Part shown: positions 24,283 through 33,334 of the stretch, piece after piece
How the letters are laid out: every line of letters begins with the position of its first letter
Position numbering within the stretch: the first letter of the stretch is position 1
Assembly: GCF_000336675.1 (NCBI RefSeq)
Contig: NZ_AOMB01000022.1
Coordinates: 1-53,873 of the forward strand
Direction of reading: 5' to 3'
DNA length: 53,873 nucleotides
From: Halococcus hamelinensis 100A6
GTDB taxonomy: Archaea; Halobacteriota; Halobacteria; Halobacteriales; Halococcaceae
Program-made: the position numbers and the translations under genes
Notes under the pieces: generated by a model
Told to the model about the DNA's origin: nothing
The model's input: only the letters and a program-made list of their open reading frames with translations
Database searches by the model: none

Positions 24283-24600
24283 TCAGGGCGCGCCGGTGAT
24301 CACGAACTGGGCACCCTCGTCCCCGGTCGTGATCTGCCGGGTCGTCCCGGGCGAAACCCGGACCGCGTCGCCGACGTCCATCGCGACGTCCTCGTCGTCG
24401 ACGGTGATCGTGGCCGCGCCGTCGACGAGCACGTAGACCTCCTCCTCGCCCTCGTCGGCGTGGTCGTGTTCGAAGCCGTCCCAGTTCGGTTCGGCGTCGA
24501 GCACGCTGACGCCGTGGTCCTCACAGCCGAGCGGGTCGCGAAGGAAGTGCAACCCCTGGGTCGATTCGGTCTCCTCGTAGTTGACTTTGGTGTACGACAT
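24283..24600 (-). CDS. Small cupin-domain protein
   Basis: The 105-residue single cupin barrel has HDHADEGEEEVYVLVDGAATITVDDE (motif 1 with two His and one Glu metal ligands) and VRVSPGTTRQITTGDEGAQFVI as motif 2, where the last His is replaced. It probably binds a divalent metal. Function could be an isomerase, dioxygenase or sensor and cannot be told. ATG at 24600 fits MSYTKVNYEETES. Confidence 0.85.
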   Translation of the reverse strand: MSYTKVNYEETESTQGLHFLRDPLGCEDHGVSVLDAEPNWDGFEHDHADEGEEEVYVLVDGAATITVDDEDVAMDVGDAVRVSPGTTRQITTGDEGAQFVITGAP

Positions 24601-24704
24601 CACCGACTGTGAGACACCGCGGATGAATACGCATTTTGTTCGTGGATCGACGTATCGGCTCGTCGCCACACAAGCACTATTCGGCTCGCCCCCCAACTCG
24701 GGGA

Positions 24705-25670
24705 GTGGAATACACGACACTCGGCGACACCGGGACGAGCGTGAGCAAGATCTGCCTCGGCTGTATGAGCTTCGGGGAGGGCGGCGACGGGATGTTCGAT
24801 TGGACCGTCGGCGAGGAGCGAGCCACCGAGGTGATCGACCGCGCGATCGACCTGGGGATCAACTTCTTCGATACGGCGAACGTCTACTCCCACGGCGACA
24901 GCGAGCGGATCCTCGGCAACGCGCTCTCGGAGTACGACCGCGACGAACAGGTGGTCGCCACCAAGGTCTGGGGCGAGATGCGCGACGACGACCCCAACTC
25001 GGGCGGTCTGTCGCGAAAGACCATCGACCAGGAGCTCGACAACTCCCTCGATAGATTGGGAATGGAGACCGTCGACCTCTATCAGATCCACCGCTGGGAC
25101 CCCGAGACACCGATCGAGGAGACCCTTCGCGCGCTTGACGACGCCGTGCGGCAGAACAGGACACGGTACATCGGCGCGAGTTCGATGTGGGCCCACCAGT
25201 TCGCCGACGCGCTCCACACCAGCGATTCGCTTGGCCTCGAACGGTTCGTCACGATGCAGAACCACTACAACCTCGTCTACCGCGAGGAGGAACGCGAGAT
25301 GAACCCGCTGGCGGCGAAGGAGAACGTGGGGGTGATCCCCTGGAGCCCGCTCGCGGGCGGCTACCTCGCCCGCCCGCACGAACGGGCCGACGAGATGCGC
25401 GACATGACCGAGGACAGATACGACACGCCACAGGCCCGCGAGGTCAACGAGCGCGTCCAGGAGGTCGCCGACGAGGAGGGCGTGAGCATGAGCCAGATCG
25501 GCCTCGCGTGGCTGCTCTCGAAGGAGGGCGTGACCGCACCCATCTACGGCACGTCGAGCGTCGAACACCTCGAGGACGCCGTCGAGGCGGTCGAACTCGA
25601 CCTCGCCGCGAGCGACGTCGAGTACCTCGAAGAACCCTACGAGCCGATGGCGGTCCTCGGTCACGAGTAG
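24705..25670 (+). CDS. Aldo/keto reductase
   Basis: The 321-residue TIM-barrel oxidoreductase begins at GTG 24705 (VEYTTLGDTGTSVSKICLGCMSFG). The catalytic tetrad is visible: Asp and Tyr in FFDTANVYSHG, Lys in VATKVWG, His in YQIHRWD. The NADPH-binding end includes PIYGTSSVEHLEDAV. It reduces sugar or aldehyde carbonyls; the exact substrate is unknown. It is of the YajO/YdbC-like subfamily by its VYSHGDSERILG motif. It stands alone. Confidence 0.9.
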   Translation: MEYTTLGDTGTSVSKICLGCMSFGEGGDGMFDWTVGEERATEVIDRAIDLGINFFDTANVYSHGDSERILGNALSEYDRDEQVVATKVWGEMRDDDPNSGGLSRKTIDQELDNSLDRLGMETVDLYQIHRWDPETPIEETLRALDDAVRQNRTRYIGASSMWAHQFADALHTSDSLGLERFVTMQNHYNLVYREEEREMNPLAAKENVGVIPWSPLAGGYLARPHERADEMRDMTEDRYDTPQAREVNERVQEVADEEGVSMSQIGLAWLLSKEGVTAPIYGTSSVEHLEDAVEAVELDLAASDVEYLEEPYEPMAVLGHE

Positions 25671-25705
25671 TCGTTCGTCCTCCCGGGTTCGATCGGGACG
25701 GCGGG

Positions 25706-26776
25706 TCAGCCGTCCGGTTCGCCGTCCGCGACCGCGCGGGTGAGTTCGAAGACCGTGTTGCCGTCGGCGTCGGTCGCCTCGATCCGGAGTTCGTAGGTCG
25801 AGCCAGCGCCGTCCGGCACGGCGAACCTCGTCCCGGCGCTGGATTCGCTCCCGCCCGCGTCGAACGACCGCTCGGCGACGGTCCGGGCGTCCCCGTCGGG
25901 GTCGGCGACGAGGCCGACGGTGACTCCCGAGAGGTCGTCGTCGGGGTCGGCGACGGTCCAGGAGACGTCGAAGACCGCCACGGTGTCGTTCGACCCGTCG
26001 GCGACGTCGAACGACTCGACGACCGGCGACCGCGACCCCGGGGTCGCGGTCGGGCTCTCGTCCCCGTCCCCCGCACCCGACTCGTCGGCGTCGGTTGGGG
26101 TGTCCGCGTCACCGGATGCAGCCGTGTCAGTCGGAGTATCCCCCTCGTCCGCCGTAGGCGTGTCAGTCGGTGTGTCCCCATCACCGTCTGCAGCCGCCTC
26201 GGTCGGTGTGCCCGCCTCGCCTGATTCATCTGCCTCATCCGACGTATCCGCCTCGGTTGGGGTGTCCGCCTCGCCCGACGCATTCGCCTCGGTCGGAGTA
26301 TCCCCCTCGCCCGACGCAGGCGTGTCGGTCGGGGTCCCGGAGGCGGCTGCCGTCGGGGTGTCCGGTGCCGACGGCGCTTCCGACTCCGCGAGGGATTCCG
26401 GCGTCGGGGTTGCGGTCGCTGTCGTCGTCGCGTTCGGCGGTGCGGTAGCCGTCGTCCGGGCCGTGCTGAGGTCGGTCGTGGCGCTTCCGACGGTCGTCCG
26501 GGTTCCCGCGACGGTCGTGAGTCGCTCGGTAGCTCCGCCAGCGGTGCTCGTCGTCGGGCCGGCGGGCTCGTCCTCGGCCCCCGCACCGCCGTCCGCCAGA
26601 CCGCCGAGGAACGGGAACCCGATGACGAACAGCACCGCGCCGAGCACGCTGACGACCACGATGCTGGCGACGACGGTCTCGGCACCGAGGCTCCTGTCGC
26701 TCGTCTCGCTGGGTCCCTCGTCGCCGAAGACGAACCGTCCGTCGTCGGGTCCCGTTCGGTCGTCGTCGTTGGCCAT
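25706..26776 (-). CDS. Membrane-anchored stalk protein with low-complexity TPTEA/Asp/Glu repeats
   Basis: The 356-residue protein has a cytosolic polar N-terminus, one membrane helix near 35-60 (VVASIVVVSVLGAVLFVIGFPF), then about 190 residues of Thr, Ser, Glu, Ala, Pro and Gly with repeated TPTEA, GDTPTDT and DESGE-like units. A final domain of about 100 residues (VVESFDVADGSNDTVAVFDVSW, then STYELRIEATDADGNTVFEL) looks like an Ig-like beta-sandwich. Topology suggests a stalked extracellular domain. The Thr-rich stretch could be O-glycosylated. No family is recognised, and its two neighbours on the same strand are similarly built for the surface. Confidence 0.8.
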   Translation of the reverse strand: MANDDDRTGPDDGRFVFGDEGPSETSDRSLGAETVVASIVVVSVLGAVLFVIGFPFLGGLADGGAGAEDEPAGPTTSTAGGATERLTTVAGTRTTVGSATTDLSTARTTATAPPNATTTATATPTPESLAESEAPSAPDTPTAAASGTPTDTPASGEGDTPTEANASGEADTPTEADTSDEADESGEAGTPTEAAADGDGDTPTDTPTADEGDTPTDTAASGDADTPTDADESGAGDGDESPTATPGSRSPVVESFDVADGSNDTVAVFDVSWTVADPDDDLSGVTVGLVADPDGDARTVAERSFDAGGSESSAGTRFAVPDGAGSTYELRIEATDADGNTVFELTRAVADGEPDG

Positions 26777-26848
26777 TATTCGTCTCCTGGGCGTGGGTTT
26801 CGTTCGTCGGTGATGGTCGCGGTTGGTTCGGTCGGTCTCACGGCGGGG

Positions 26849-27748
26849 TCAGGGATACGACCGCTGGAGGACCACCGTTCCGCTCGCGTCGCGGACCGTC
26901 ATGGTGTCCGCGCCGTCGTTCCAGACCTCGTTCGCCCGGCCCCAGTAGCGCTCGGTCGCGGTGTCGGTGCCGCTCCCGGTGTAGAGGGTGACCTGCGCCC
27001 CCGGCGTGAGCGAGACGCCGTCCGGGAAGGTGTAGGTCGTGCCCGAGCTGTCGGTGACGGTCCAGCCCGAGAGGTCGAGGCCCGCGTCGCCGGTGTTCTC
27101 GTAGGTGACGTACTCGTCGTTGAGGTCGTTCGCGTCGGTGCCGTCGGCGTCGGCGCTCAGCCCGGCCACCGAGAGCTCGCCCTCCCCTGCGTCGTCGCTC
27201 TCGTCACCGTCCGCACCCGCGACGAACTGCTTTGCGATCGGGCCCACCTGGTCCTCGCTCCGCGCCGGGTCGAACGCGTTCGGCGCGGGACGCTGGAGGT
27301 GGAGGAGCTGGAAGTAGGTCGCGTGGTTGGCCTCGACGCTGTGGATCGAGAGCGCGGCCGAGAGCACGTCCTCGTTGTCGATCATGGGTGCCGCGCCGGC
27401 GTAGGCCGAGACCCCGACGGCCTCGATCCGGTCGGCGAGAGCGACGAACTCCTCCATCGAGTCGTACGGGAACTCGTAGTCGGCGGGTTCGACGGGCGTC
27501 CCGCCCAGTTTCTCGATGGTCTCCGTGAGCGCGGCGACGTGGGCCTCCTCGTGGTCCCGGACGTCCTCGATCTGCTGGTAGACCGAGTACTGCAGGGTGG
27601 GCCGGGCGAAGTAGTTCGCGACCGCCGAACCCTCGACGTCGCCCTCGGTGTGGTTGGCGAGGAACTCGTTGTAGAAGGCGGCTTCGAGGTGTTCGAGTCC
27701 CAGCGCGTAGTTCAATACGTCGACATCGCTCGGGTCGGGTCCGTCCAT
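26849..27748 (-). CDS. Ferritin-like protein fused to a C-terminal lamin-tail (LTD) domain
   Basis: Residues 1-180 form a ferritin-like four-helix domain: GLEHLEAAFYNEFL, RDHEEAHVAALTETIEKLG and SIHSVEANHATYFQLLHL give the Glu and His ligands of a di-iron centre, close to desiccation-related PCC13-62 proteins. After an acidic linker (about 187-207), EYVTYENTGDAGLDLSGWTVTDSSG and FPDGVSLTPGAQVTLYTGSG match the lamin-tail immunoglobulin fold, which is commonly extracellular. No signal peptide is visible at ATG 27748, which lies about 27 bases behind CCTTTTATCC. An extracellular location is therefore unproved. Confidence 0.85.
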   Translation of the reverse strand: MDGPDPSDVDVLNYALGLEHLEAAFYNEFLANHTEGDVEGSAVANYFARPTLQYSVYQQIEDVRDHEEAHVAALTETIEKLGGTPVEPADYEFPYDSMEEFVALADRIEAVGVSAYAGAAPMIDNEDVLSAALSIHSVEANHATYFQLLHLQRPAPNAFDPARSEDQVGPIAKQFVAGADGDESDDAGEGELSVAGLSADADGTDANDLNDEYVTYENTGDAGLDLSGWTVTDSSGTTYTFPDGVSLTPGAQVTLYTGSGTDTATERYWGRANEVWNDGADTMTVRDASGTVVLQRSYP

Positions 27749-27820
27749 ACCGACGACAGACAGATGACGGATAAAAGGTTATGCCAAATTCTCGCCGAAA
27801 ATCGGCGGGCGCGTCCCGGG

Positions 27821-28570
27821 TTACCCGAGGTCGGTCTCCTCGCCGTCGACGTAGACCGAGACGTTGCCGTCGGCCTCGAAGCTCGTGATCTCGCCGGTGA
27901 TGTGGTAGGCGTCGCCGCCGCCGCCGAGCCGTCCGTCGACCGTCGACCCGCTGATGACGTCGATGTCGGGGTCCTGGGTCACGCCGCTGTCGTCGATCGG
28001 CGCGCCGTAGCTCTCACCGCGGCGTTCTATCGACCCCGAGACCGTCAGCTGGTAGGTCACCCTGTCCTCCACGGACCCGCCGATGAGGACGACGTCGTGC
28101 TCCTCCTGCGGGGTGGTCTCCGTCGTGGTCGGTGTCTCGGTCGATGTCGCGGTCGGAGTTGCCGTCGAGGTCGGTGTCGGTGTTTCCGTCGGTGTCGGCG
28201 TCGGCGTTGCCGTCGTGGTCGGGGTTGGTGTTGGAGTGGCCGTCGGTGTTGGCGTGGCCGTCGGCGTCGATGTCGCGGTCGGGGTTGGCGTCGCGGTGGC
28301 CGTCGCCGTCGCGGTCGACGTTGCAGTGGACGTCGCCGTAGACGTCGCGGTGTCCGTCGCGGTCGAACCGGCGGTCGTCGTCGATGCCTCCGTCGTGGTG
28401 TTCGCCGCCGGCGCGCTGGTCGGCGAACTCGTCGCGGTTCCCGTCCCGTTTCCGGATCCACCGGCAGTCGGAGCCGGTGTCTGGTCCGCGGGTGCCGACG
28501 CGAGCTGTGAGCACCCCGCGAGTAACAGCAGCGCGACACACACGACGGCGATGACGGCTCGTTGCCTCAT
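27821..28570 (-). CDS. Thr/Pro-rich lipoprotein with a small C-terminal beta domain
   Basis: The 249-residue protein has a signal peptide with lipobox LLAGC near residues 16-20. About 120 residues of Thr, Ala, Pro and Ser follow as TATST and TPTPT repeats, and a C-terminal domain of about 90 residues (EHDVVLIGGSVEDRVTYQLTVSGSIERRG ... ITSFEADGNVSVYVDGEE). The repeat part is a spacer that lifts the C-terminal domain above the membrane. The DNA under it is a long imperfect tandem repeat on the 3-9-base scale (about 28130-28400) and may be prone to length change. Function unknown. Confidence 0.8.
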   Translation of the reverse strand: MRQRAVIAVVCVALLLLAGCSQLASAPADQTPAPTAGGSGNGTGTATSSPTSAPAANTTTEASTTTAGSTATDTATSTATSTATSTATATATATPTPTATSTPTATPTPTATPTPTPTTTATPTPTPTETPTPTSTATPTATSTETPTTTETTPQEEHDVVLIGGSVEDRVTYQLTVSGSIERRGESYGAPIDDSGVTQDPDIDVISGSTVDGRLGGGGDAYHITGEITSFEADGNVSVYVDGEETDLG

Positions 28571-28720
28571 GCCCCTAACCAGCTAGCTTCTCGACCATAA
28601 CTCCCCCGATAGGAGAAACGGGCCGTTTCCAACGTCCATCGCACCGAGATCGGCCGATCCCGACGAAATCGGCGGTCCGCCGAACCCGGTCGCCCGTCGT
28701 GGAACTCGGCCGTGACGTGG
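28571..28720. other. 150-base gap with no gene seen
   Basis: It holds only the promoter side of the lipoprotein gene and the 3' flank of the oxidoreductase. No distinct element is recognised. Confidence 0.6.
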
Positions 28721-29848
28721 TCAGGGTTCGTCCCGGACCAGACCGACGGCGTTGCTCGGCGCGCCGACCACCGAGAGATACGTCGCGCCGACGGTGCTCT
28801 TCAGCGCGTTCGCCGCCGCACCGCGGACGACGCGCGGGCCGACCTGGCCGACCGCGCCGTCGCCGACGCTCACCAGCCAGCCCGGCGCGTCGAATCGGAA
28901 CCGCTCGGGCCGGGGTTCGAACACGCCGTCGCGGTCGTCCTCGACGATCCGGGTGATGGATTTCGCCACGGTGAGCGCCTCGCGGACCGCCGACGCGGCG
29001 CTCGCGGGCACCGCCGCCCCGTCGGTGTCGGTGACCCGTGCGGCGTCGCCGACCGCGAAGGTCCCGTCCCCGAGTTCGAGGGTGTCGGGAGTCAGGGGGC
29101 GCTCGCCGCCGAGCGCGTCCGGCCCGCGGAGCCCGCCGGTCCACACCAGCTGGTCGTAGTCGAGCGCCTCGCGGTCCGCGAACTCGATGCTCGTTTCGGT
29201 CGCCCGCTCGACCGTCCGTCCGGTCTTCACCACGACCCCGCACGATTCGAGTTCGTCGTGGACCGCGTTCTGGAAGTCGACCCCGAAGTTCGGCGCGACC
29301 GCGTCGGCCTGTTCGAGGAGGGTGACCTCACAGCCGAGCCCTTCCTCGTCGACGAGCGCAGCGAGTTCACCTGCGATCTGGACCCCCGACAGCCCCGCGC
29401 CGCCGACCACGGCTCGATCCCCCGGCCCGAGTTCGAGGAACCGCTCGCGGATGCGTGCGGCGTCCGGAAGGCGCTTGAGCGGCGTGCTGTGCTCCTCGAC
29501 GCCGGGGAGGTCGTAGTAGGCGGTCTCGGCCCCGAGACACACCGCGCCGACGTCGTAGTCGAGCTCCGACTCACCCGTCTCGTCTTCGAGGTGGGCTACT
29601 CCGGCCTCGTGGTCGACCCCGGTAACGCGAGCGACGCGGACCTCGGCACGGTCGAGGACGTCGTCGAGGTCGACGGTGATCCGGTCGGCGAGCGCGGGTC
29701 GGCGGACCACCCGGTGGAGTTCGTGCTGGACGAGGTGGTCGGGTCGGTCGTTGACCACGACGAGGTCGGCCGACGACGGCAGGTTCCGTTCGAGCCGGCG
29801 GGCGAGCATCAGCCCGGCGTAGCCGGCACCGAGAACGGCGACGTTCAT
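28721..29848 (-). CDS. FAD-dependent NADH dehydrogenase-like oxidoreductase (NDH-2 type)
   Basis: The 375-residue protein has the FAD Rossmann motif [17 protein letters not shown] at residues 3-19, a second nucleotide-binding [14 protein letters not shown] in the middle, [10 protein letters not shown], and the FAD-isoalloxazine motif [10 protein letters not shown]. This is the order of type II NADH:quinone dehydrogenases and of sulfide:quinone reductases. No redox cysteine pair is seen, which favours NDH-2. It probably passes electrons from NAD(P)H to menaquinone at the membrane. ATG 29848 starts at the family N-terminus although the frame extends upstream. Confidence 0.85.
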   Translation of the reverse strand: MNVAVLGAGYAGLMLARRLERNLPSSADLVVVNDRPDHLVQHELHRVVRRPALADRITVDLDDVLDRAEVRVARVTGVDHEAGVAHLEDETGESELDYDVGAVCLGAETAYYDLPGVEEHSTPLKRLPDAARIRERFLELGPGDRAVVGGAGLSGVQIAGELAALVDEEGLGCEVTLLEQADAVAPNFGVDFQNAVHDELESCGVVVKTGRTVERATETSIEFADREALDYDQLVWTGGLRGPDALGGERPLTPDTLELGDGTFAVGDAARVTDTDGAAVPASAASAVREALTVAKSITRIVEDDRDGVFEPRPERFRFDAPGWLVSVGDGAVGQVGPRVVRGAAANALKSTVGATYLSVVGAPSNAVGLVRDEP

Positions 29849-30039
29849 GCGCGAGGCTTGGCTTCGCAGGGCTAAATCGTTTGAGAATACCGAAGCACGG
29901 AGTACGGACTCGACGGGCGGTCGTGGAGCCGAGTCCGACCGTTCGGCGACCCGCTCGGAACGGTGTCTTTCGAGACGGATTCGAACGGCTACCGGCACGG
30001 GAGCAGAAGGGTTTAGCCCGAAGCCGGTCGAACCCGGGC

Positions 30040-31041
30040 ATGGTGACGTTTCTCTCCGGCGGCACCGGCACGCCGAAGCTCCTCTCCGGTGCCGACGCGG
30101 TTTTCGCCCTGGACGAGACCACGGTGGTCGCCAACACCGGCGACGACGTCGAACTCGGTGGCCTGCTGGTTTCGCCCGACCTCGATACGGTGCTCTACGA
30201 CCGCGGCGGCGTGCTCGACCGCGAGCGGTGGTGGGCGGTGGCCGACGACACGACCGCGACCCACGACGAACTCCAGGAACGCTCGACGGCGGCGGGCTTC
30301 GAACCCGGGCCGCGCTACCTGCCCCCGGAAGAACAGACCGCGGGCCGCGACCTCGCGCGCTGGCGGCGGTTCTCGGGCGTCGGTGAGTTCATGCTGATCG
30401 GCGACCGCGACCGCGCGACCCACCTCCTCCGGACGAGCCTCCTCGACGAGGGACACACCCTCACCGAGACGACCCGCCGGCTCGCCGACGCCTACGAGGT
30501 CGACCTCGACCTCCTGCCGATGAGCGACGAGCCGGTGGCGACGATGGTCCACACCCCCGAGCGCGAGATCCACTTCCAGGAGTTCTGGGTGGCCGAGGGC
30601 GGCGAACCCCCAGTAGAGGACGTCGAGTTCCGGGGCGAGGAGCGCGCTGCACCCACCGACGCGGTGCTGGAGGCGCTCTCCGAACCGGTCGTGATCGGTC
30701 CCTCGAACCCCGTGACCAGCATCGGGCCGATGCTCGCGCTCGACGGGGTTCGAAAAGCCCTCGCCGAGACCACCGTGGTCGCGGTCTCGCCGTTCGTCGG
30801 CGACGAGGTCTTCTCCGGGCCGGCGGCGAAGCTCATGGAGGCGGTCGGACTGGAGGCGAGCACCGCAGGGGTCGCCGAGGCCTACCCGTTCTGTGACGCG
30901 TTCGTGCTCGACGACGGCGACGACACGCCGCTCGGCCGACCGACGGTGAAGACCGACATCACGATCGACATGCCCGAGGACTCGACGCGGGTCGCGCGCG
31001 CGGTCGACGACGCGCTCGAACTCGGGCGGGAGGCCGCGTGA
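30040..31041 (+). CDS. cofD: 2-phospho-L-lactate transferase (CofD), coenzyme F420 biosynthesis
   Basis: The 333-residue protein begins [18 protein letters not shown], the CofD nucleotide-binding start, followed by [24 protein letters not shown] and [16 protein letters not shown]. It transfers the phospholactyl (or related) group from a GDP-activated donor to deazaflavin Fo. The N-terminus is preceded by GGTTTAGCCC at about -30, indicating a leaderless transcript. It is first in a four-gene unit in which every junction overlaps or nearly overlaps. Confidence 0.95.
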   Translation: MVTFLSGGTGTPKLLSGADAVFALDETTVVANTGDDVELGGLLVSPDLDTVLYDRGGVLDRERWWAVADDTTATHDELQERSTAAGFEPGPRYLPPEEQTAGRDLARWRRFSGVGEFMLIGDRDRATHLLRTSLLDEGHTLTETTRRLADAYEVDLDLLPMSDEPVATMVHTPEREIHFQEFWVAEGGEPPVEDVEFRGEERAAPTDAVLEALSEPVVIGPSNPVTSIGPMLALDGVRKALAETTVVAVSPFVGDEVFSGPAAKLMEAVGLEASTAGVAEAYPFCDAFVLDDGDDTPLGRPTVKTDITIDMPEDSTRVARAVDDALELGREAA

Positions 31042-31820
31042 TGGCCGACCCCGACTTCGAGCCGCGCGTGGCGCTGGCGAGCCTCAGCGGCGAATCCGAC
31101 GCGGCGTGGGCGGCGCGCGGCGCGGACCACGCCGGGCTGGCGTTCCTCGGCGGGATCGCGCTCGACGAGGGCTCGCGGCGCGCGGCGGAACGGTTGGTCG
31201 AGCGCGGTCGGAACGAGTTCCTGCCCACGGACCCCTTCGGGTTCGTCGAGCGGGAACTCCGCGCGCTCGACGATCGCCCGCTCCGGGCCGGGGTCAACGT
31301 CCGGAGCGCGACGCGTGCCCCGATCCGGAACGCCGCCGAACTCTGTGCCGACCACGACGCCATCGTCGAGATCAACGCCCACTGCCGTCAGGAGGAGCTC
31401 TGCGCGGCTGGTTGTGGCGAGACGCTCCTCAGGGACGCCCACCGGCTCTGCGAGTACGTCGAGACCGCCGCCGCGACGGGCGCGACCGTGAGCGTCAAAC
31501 TCCGCGCGGAGGTGCCCGGGGTCTCGCTGCCCGAGACCGCCGGCTGGGTCGCGGCCGCCGGCGCGGACGTCCTCCACGTCGACGCGATGGACTCCGAATC
31601 CGTCGTCCGAGAGGTCTCGGAGGCCACCGACGCGTTCGTGGTCGCCAACAACGGCGTTCGCGACGCGGCGACCGTCACGGAGTACCTCGATTACGGTGCG
31701 GACGCGGTGAGCGTCGGGCGGCCGAGCGACCGGCCGGCCGTGCTCGGGCGGGTCCGCGAGGCGACCGACGCGTGGTTCGCGGCCAACGAACCGGACCTGA
31801 CGGCGGGGACCGGCGGATGA
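31041..31820 (+). CDS. tRNA-dihydrouridine synthase-like FMN barrel protein
   Basis: The 259-residue protein resembles the archaeal branch of DUS-like flavin-binding TIM barrels: AGLAFLGGIALDEGSR at the N-terminus, IVEINAHCRQEELCAAGCGETLL carrying the Cys that acts as acid in Dus enzymes, VSVKLRAEVPG, and VANNGVRD...YGADAVSVGRPSD as the FMN phosphate end. It is shorter than bacterial Dus and lacks the C-terminal helical RNA-binding domain. A small-molecule reductase is possible. ATG 31041 shares its A with the cofD stop. Confidence 0.72.
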   Translation: MADPDFEPRVALASLSGESDAAWAARGADHAGLAFLGGIALDEGSRRAAERLVERGRNEFLPTDPFGFVERELRALDDRPLRAGVNVRSATRAPIRNAAELCADHDAIVEINAHCRQEELCAAGCGETLLRDAHRLCEYVETAAATGATVSVKLRAEVPGVSLPETAGWVAAAGADVLHVDAMDSESVVREVSEATDAFVVANNGVRDAATVTEYLDYGADAVSVGRPSDRPAVLGRVREATDAWFAANEPDLTAGTGG

Positions 31821-32653
31821 GGACGACCGCCGAGAACGCCGAACTGGCCCTCCTGCTCGACGTCACGAGCACCCCGAAACCCGGCAACGTCGACCGGGCG
31901 CACGACCACGAGGACCTCCGCTTCGAGCACTTCATGGCGGGCGCGGTTGGCGCGAGCGAGGGCCTCCGGATGGCGGCGGCGGGCGAGCCGGTCGGAACCG
32001 CGTTCGAGCGCGCCGTCGAGGGGATGGCGAACCAGCGCGGCGGCAACACCCAGTTCGGCGCGTTGCTGACCCTCGTCCCGCTGGTCGCGGCGGCACGCGC
32101 TGAGGGCGGGGTCACGCCCGAGAGCGCCGCGAACGTCGTCGAATCGACCACCGTCGAGGACGCGGCGGGGTTCTACCGCGCCTTCGAACACGTCGACGTC
32201 GCCGTCGACGACCCGCCCGACGGGATGGACGCGCTCGACGTTCGACACGGGGCGGACGCGATCCCCACGCTCAGGGACCGTGAACTGACGCTCTACGACG
32301 TGCTCGCGGCGAGCGTCGAACGCGACGGCCTCGCGCGCGAGTGGGTCTCGCGGTTCCCGCGGAGCTTCGAGACCGCCGAGCGGATCGAGTCGGGCGACGG
32401 GCCGGTGCCCGACCGCGCCGCACGCGCGTACCTCGAACTCCTCGCGAGCGAACCCGACACGTTCGTGGCGACCGCTCACGACGAGGCGACCGCGCGCGAG
32501 GTCTGCGAGGCCGCGCGGGCGGTGCGCCGCGGCGAGACGAGCCCCGAGACCCTCGCCGACCAGCTCGTGGCGGCCGGCGTGAACCCGGGGACGACCGCCG
32601 ACCTCGTCGCCGCCGGGCTGTTCGTCGCGCTCGAACGCGGGCTCGACGTATGA
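31817..32653 (+). CDS. CitG-like triphosphoribosyl-dephospho-CoA synthase family protein
   Basis: The 278-residue protein has the CitG/MdcB-family blocks SxxxSTPKPGNVDR-like (LLLDVTSTPKPGNVDRAHDHEDL), HFMAGAVGASEG and NQRGGNTQFGALLTLVPL. In bacteria such enzymes make the prosthetic-group precursor of citrate or malonate lyase. No lyase genes are nearby and archaea generally lack that need, so the true product is unknown. The start overlaps the previous stop (ATGA), as does its own stop with the next start. Confidence 0.85.
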   Translation: MRTTAENAELALLLDVTSTPKPGNVDRAHDHEDLRFEHFMAGAVGASEGLRMAAAGEPVGTAFERAVEGMANQRGGNTQFGALLTLVPLVAAARAEGGVTPESAANVVESTTVEDAAGFYRAFEHVDVAVDDPPDGMDALDVRHGADAIPTLRDRELTLYDVLAASVERDGLAREWVSRFPRSFETAERIESGDGPVPDRAARAYLELLASEPDTFVATAHDEATAREVCEAARAVRRGETSPETLADQLVAAGVNPGTTADLVAAGLFVALERGLDV

Positions 32654-33219
32654 CCGAACCTGGGGAGTGGCCGGTCGACCTCGACGGCGTCACCGAGTCG
32701 GTGGTAGCGACCCGGGGCCCCGAGGGAACGTGGAACTTCGCTGCGCTCGGGCTCCACGCCGGCGATCCCGTGACGGCGCGAACCTGGGGTCGCACGCGAA
32801 CCCGCCGCAACGTCGAGCGCGAGGGTAGTGGGATAGTTCAGTTCGTCCACGACCCGGTGGTGTTCACCCGGAGCGCGCTCTCCGTGCTCGAACGCGACTC
32901 GCCGATCCACCCGGCGGCCGCGGCGTGGGTGCGCGTCGACGTCGAGCGCGCCGAAACGGGCGAATCCGGGGGCACCGAGTGGGTCGACTGGGAACTCGTG
33001 CCCACGGAATCGGCGGTCGAATCGACGACCGTCCCGACCACGAACCGTGGCTACGGAGCGGTCGTCGAGGCCACCGTCGCGGCCTCTCGACTGGACGTCC
33101 CGGGCTACGACACCGCCGAACTCCGGGACCGACTGGCGTTCTTCGAGGACGTCGTCGAGACCTGCGGCGGCGAGCGCGAGCGGGCCGCAATGGCGCTGAT
33201 CCGCGACCGAACCGGATAA
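32650..33219 (+). CDS. DUF447 domain protein (flavin-reductase-like split barrel)
   Basis: The 189-residue protein starts DGVTESVVATRGPEGTWNFAALGL and has VTARTWGRTRTRRNVEREG and FVHDPVVFTRSAL, the pattern of DUF447 family proteins. Structures in this family show an FMN-binding split barrel. It starts inside the CitG-like stop and ends the operon. Consistent linkage of DUF447 with CitG-like genes suggests a shared pathway; I cannot name it. Confidence 0.82.
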   Translation: MTEPGEWPVDLDGVTESVVATRGPEGTWNFAALGLHAGDPVTARTWGRTRTRRNVEREGSGIVQFVHDPVVFTRSALSVLERDSPIHPAAAAWVRVDVERAETGESGGTEWVDWELVPTESAVESTTVPTTNRGYGAVVEATVAASRLDVPGYDTAELRDRLAFFEDVVETCGGERERAAMALIRDRTG

Positions 33220-33334
33220 CACGACGACCGAACGGCAGCCGATACGTACGTCCGGTCGCACCGCTCTCGGAACCCCTCCCCAGTCGTCCGAACGACCATC
33301 GGGAGTTATGCCGACCCGAGCCAATAGGTGACGC

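Noticed and set aside
29869-30016. GGGCTAAA and TTTAGCCC as an inverted repeat in the gap before cofD
   Set aside because: The two strings are best explained as similar TATA-like elements of the two divergent promoters, each about 25 bases before a start codon, not as an operator.
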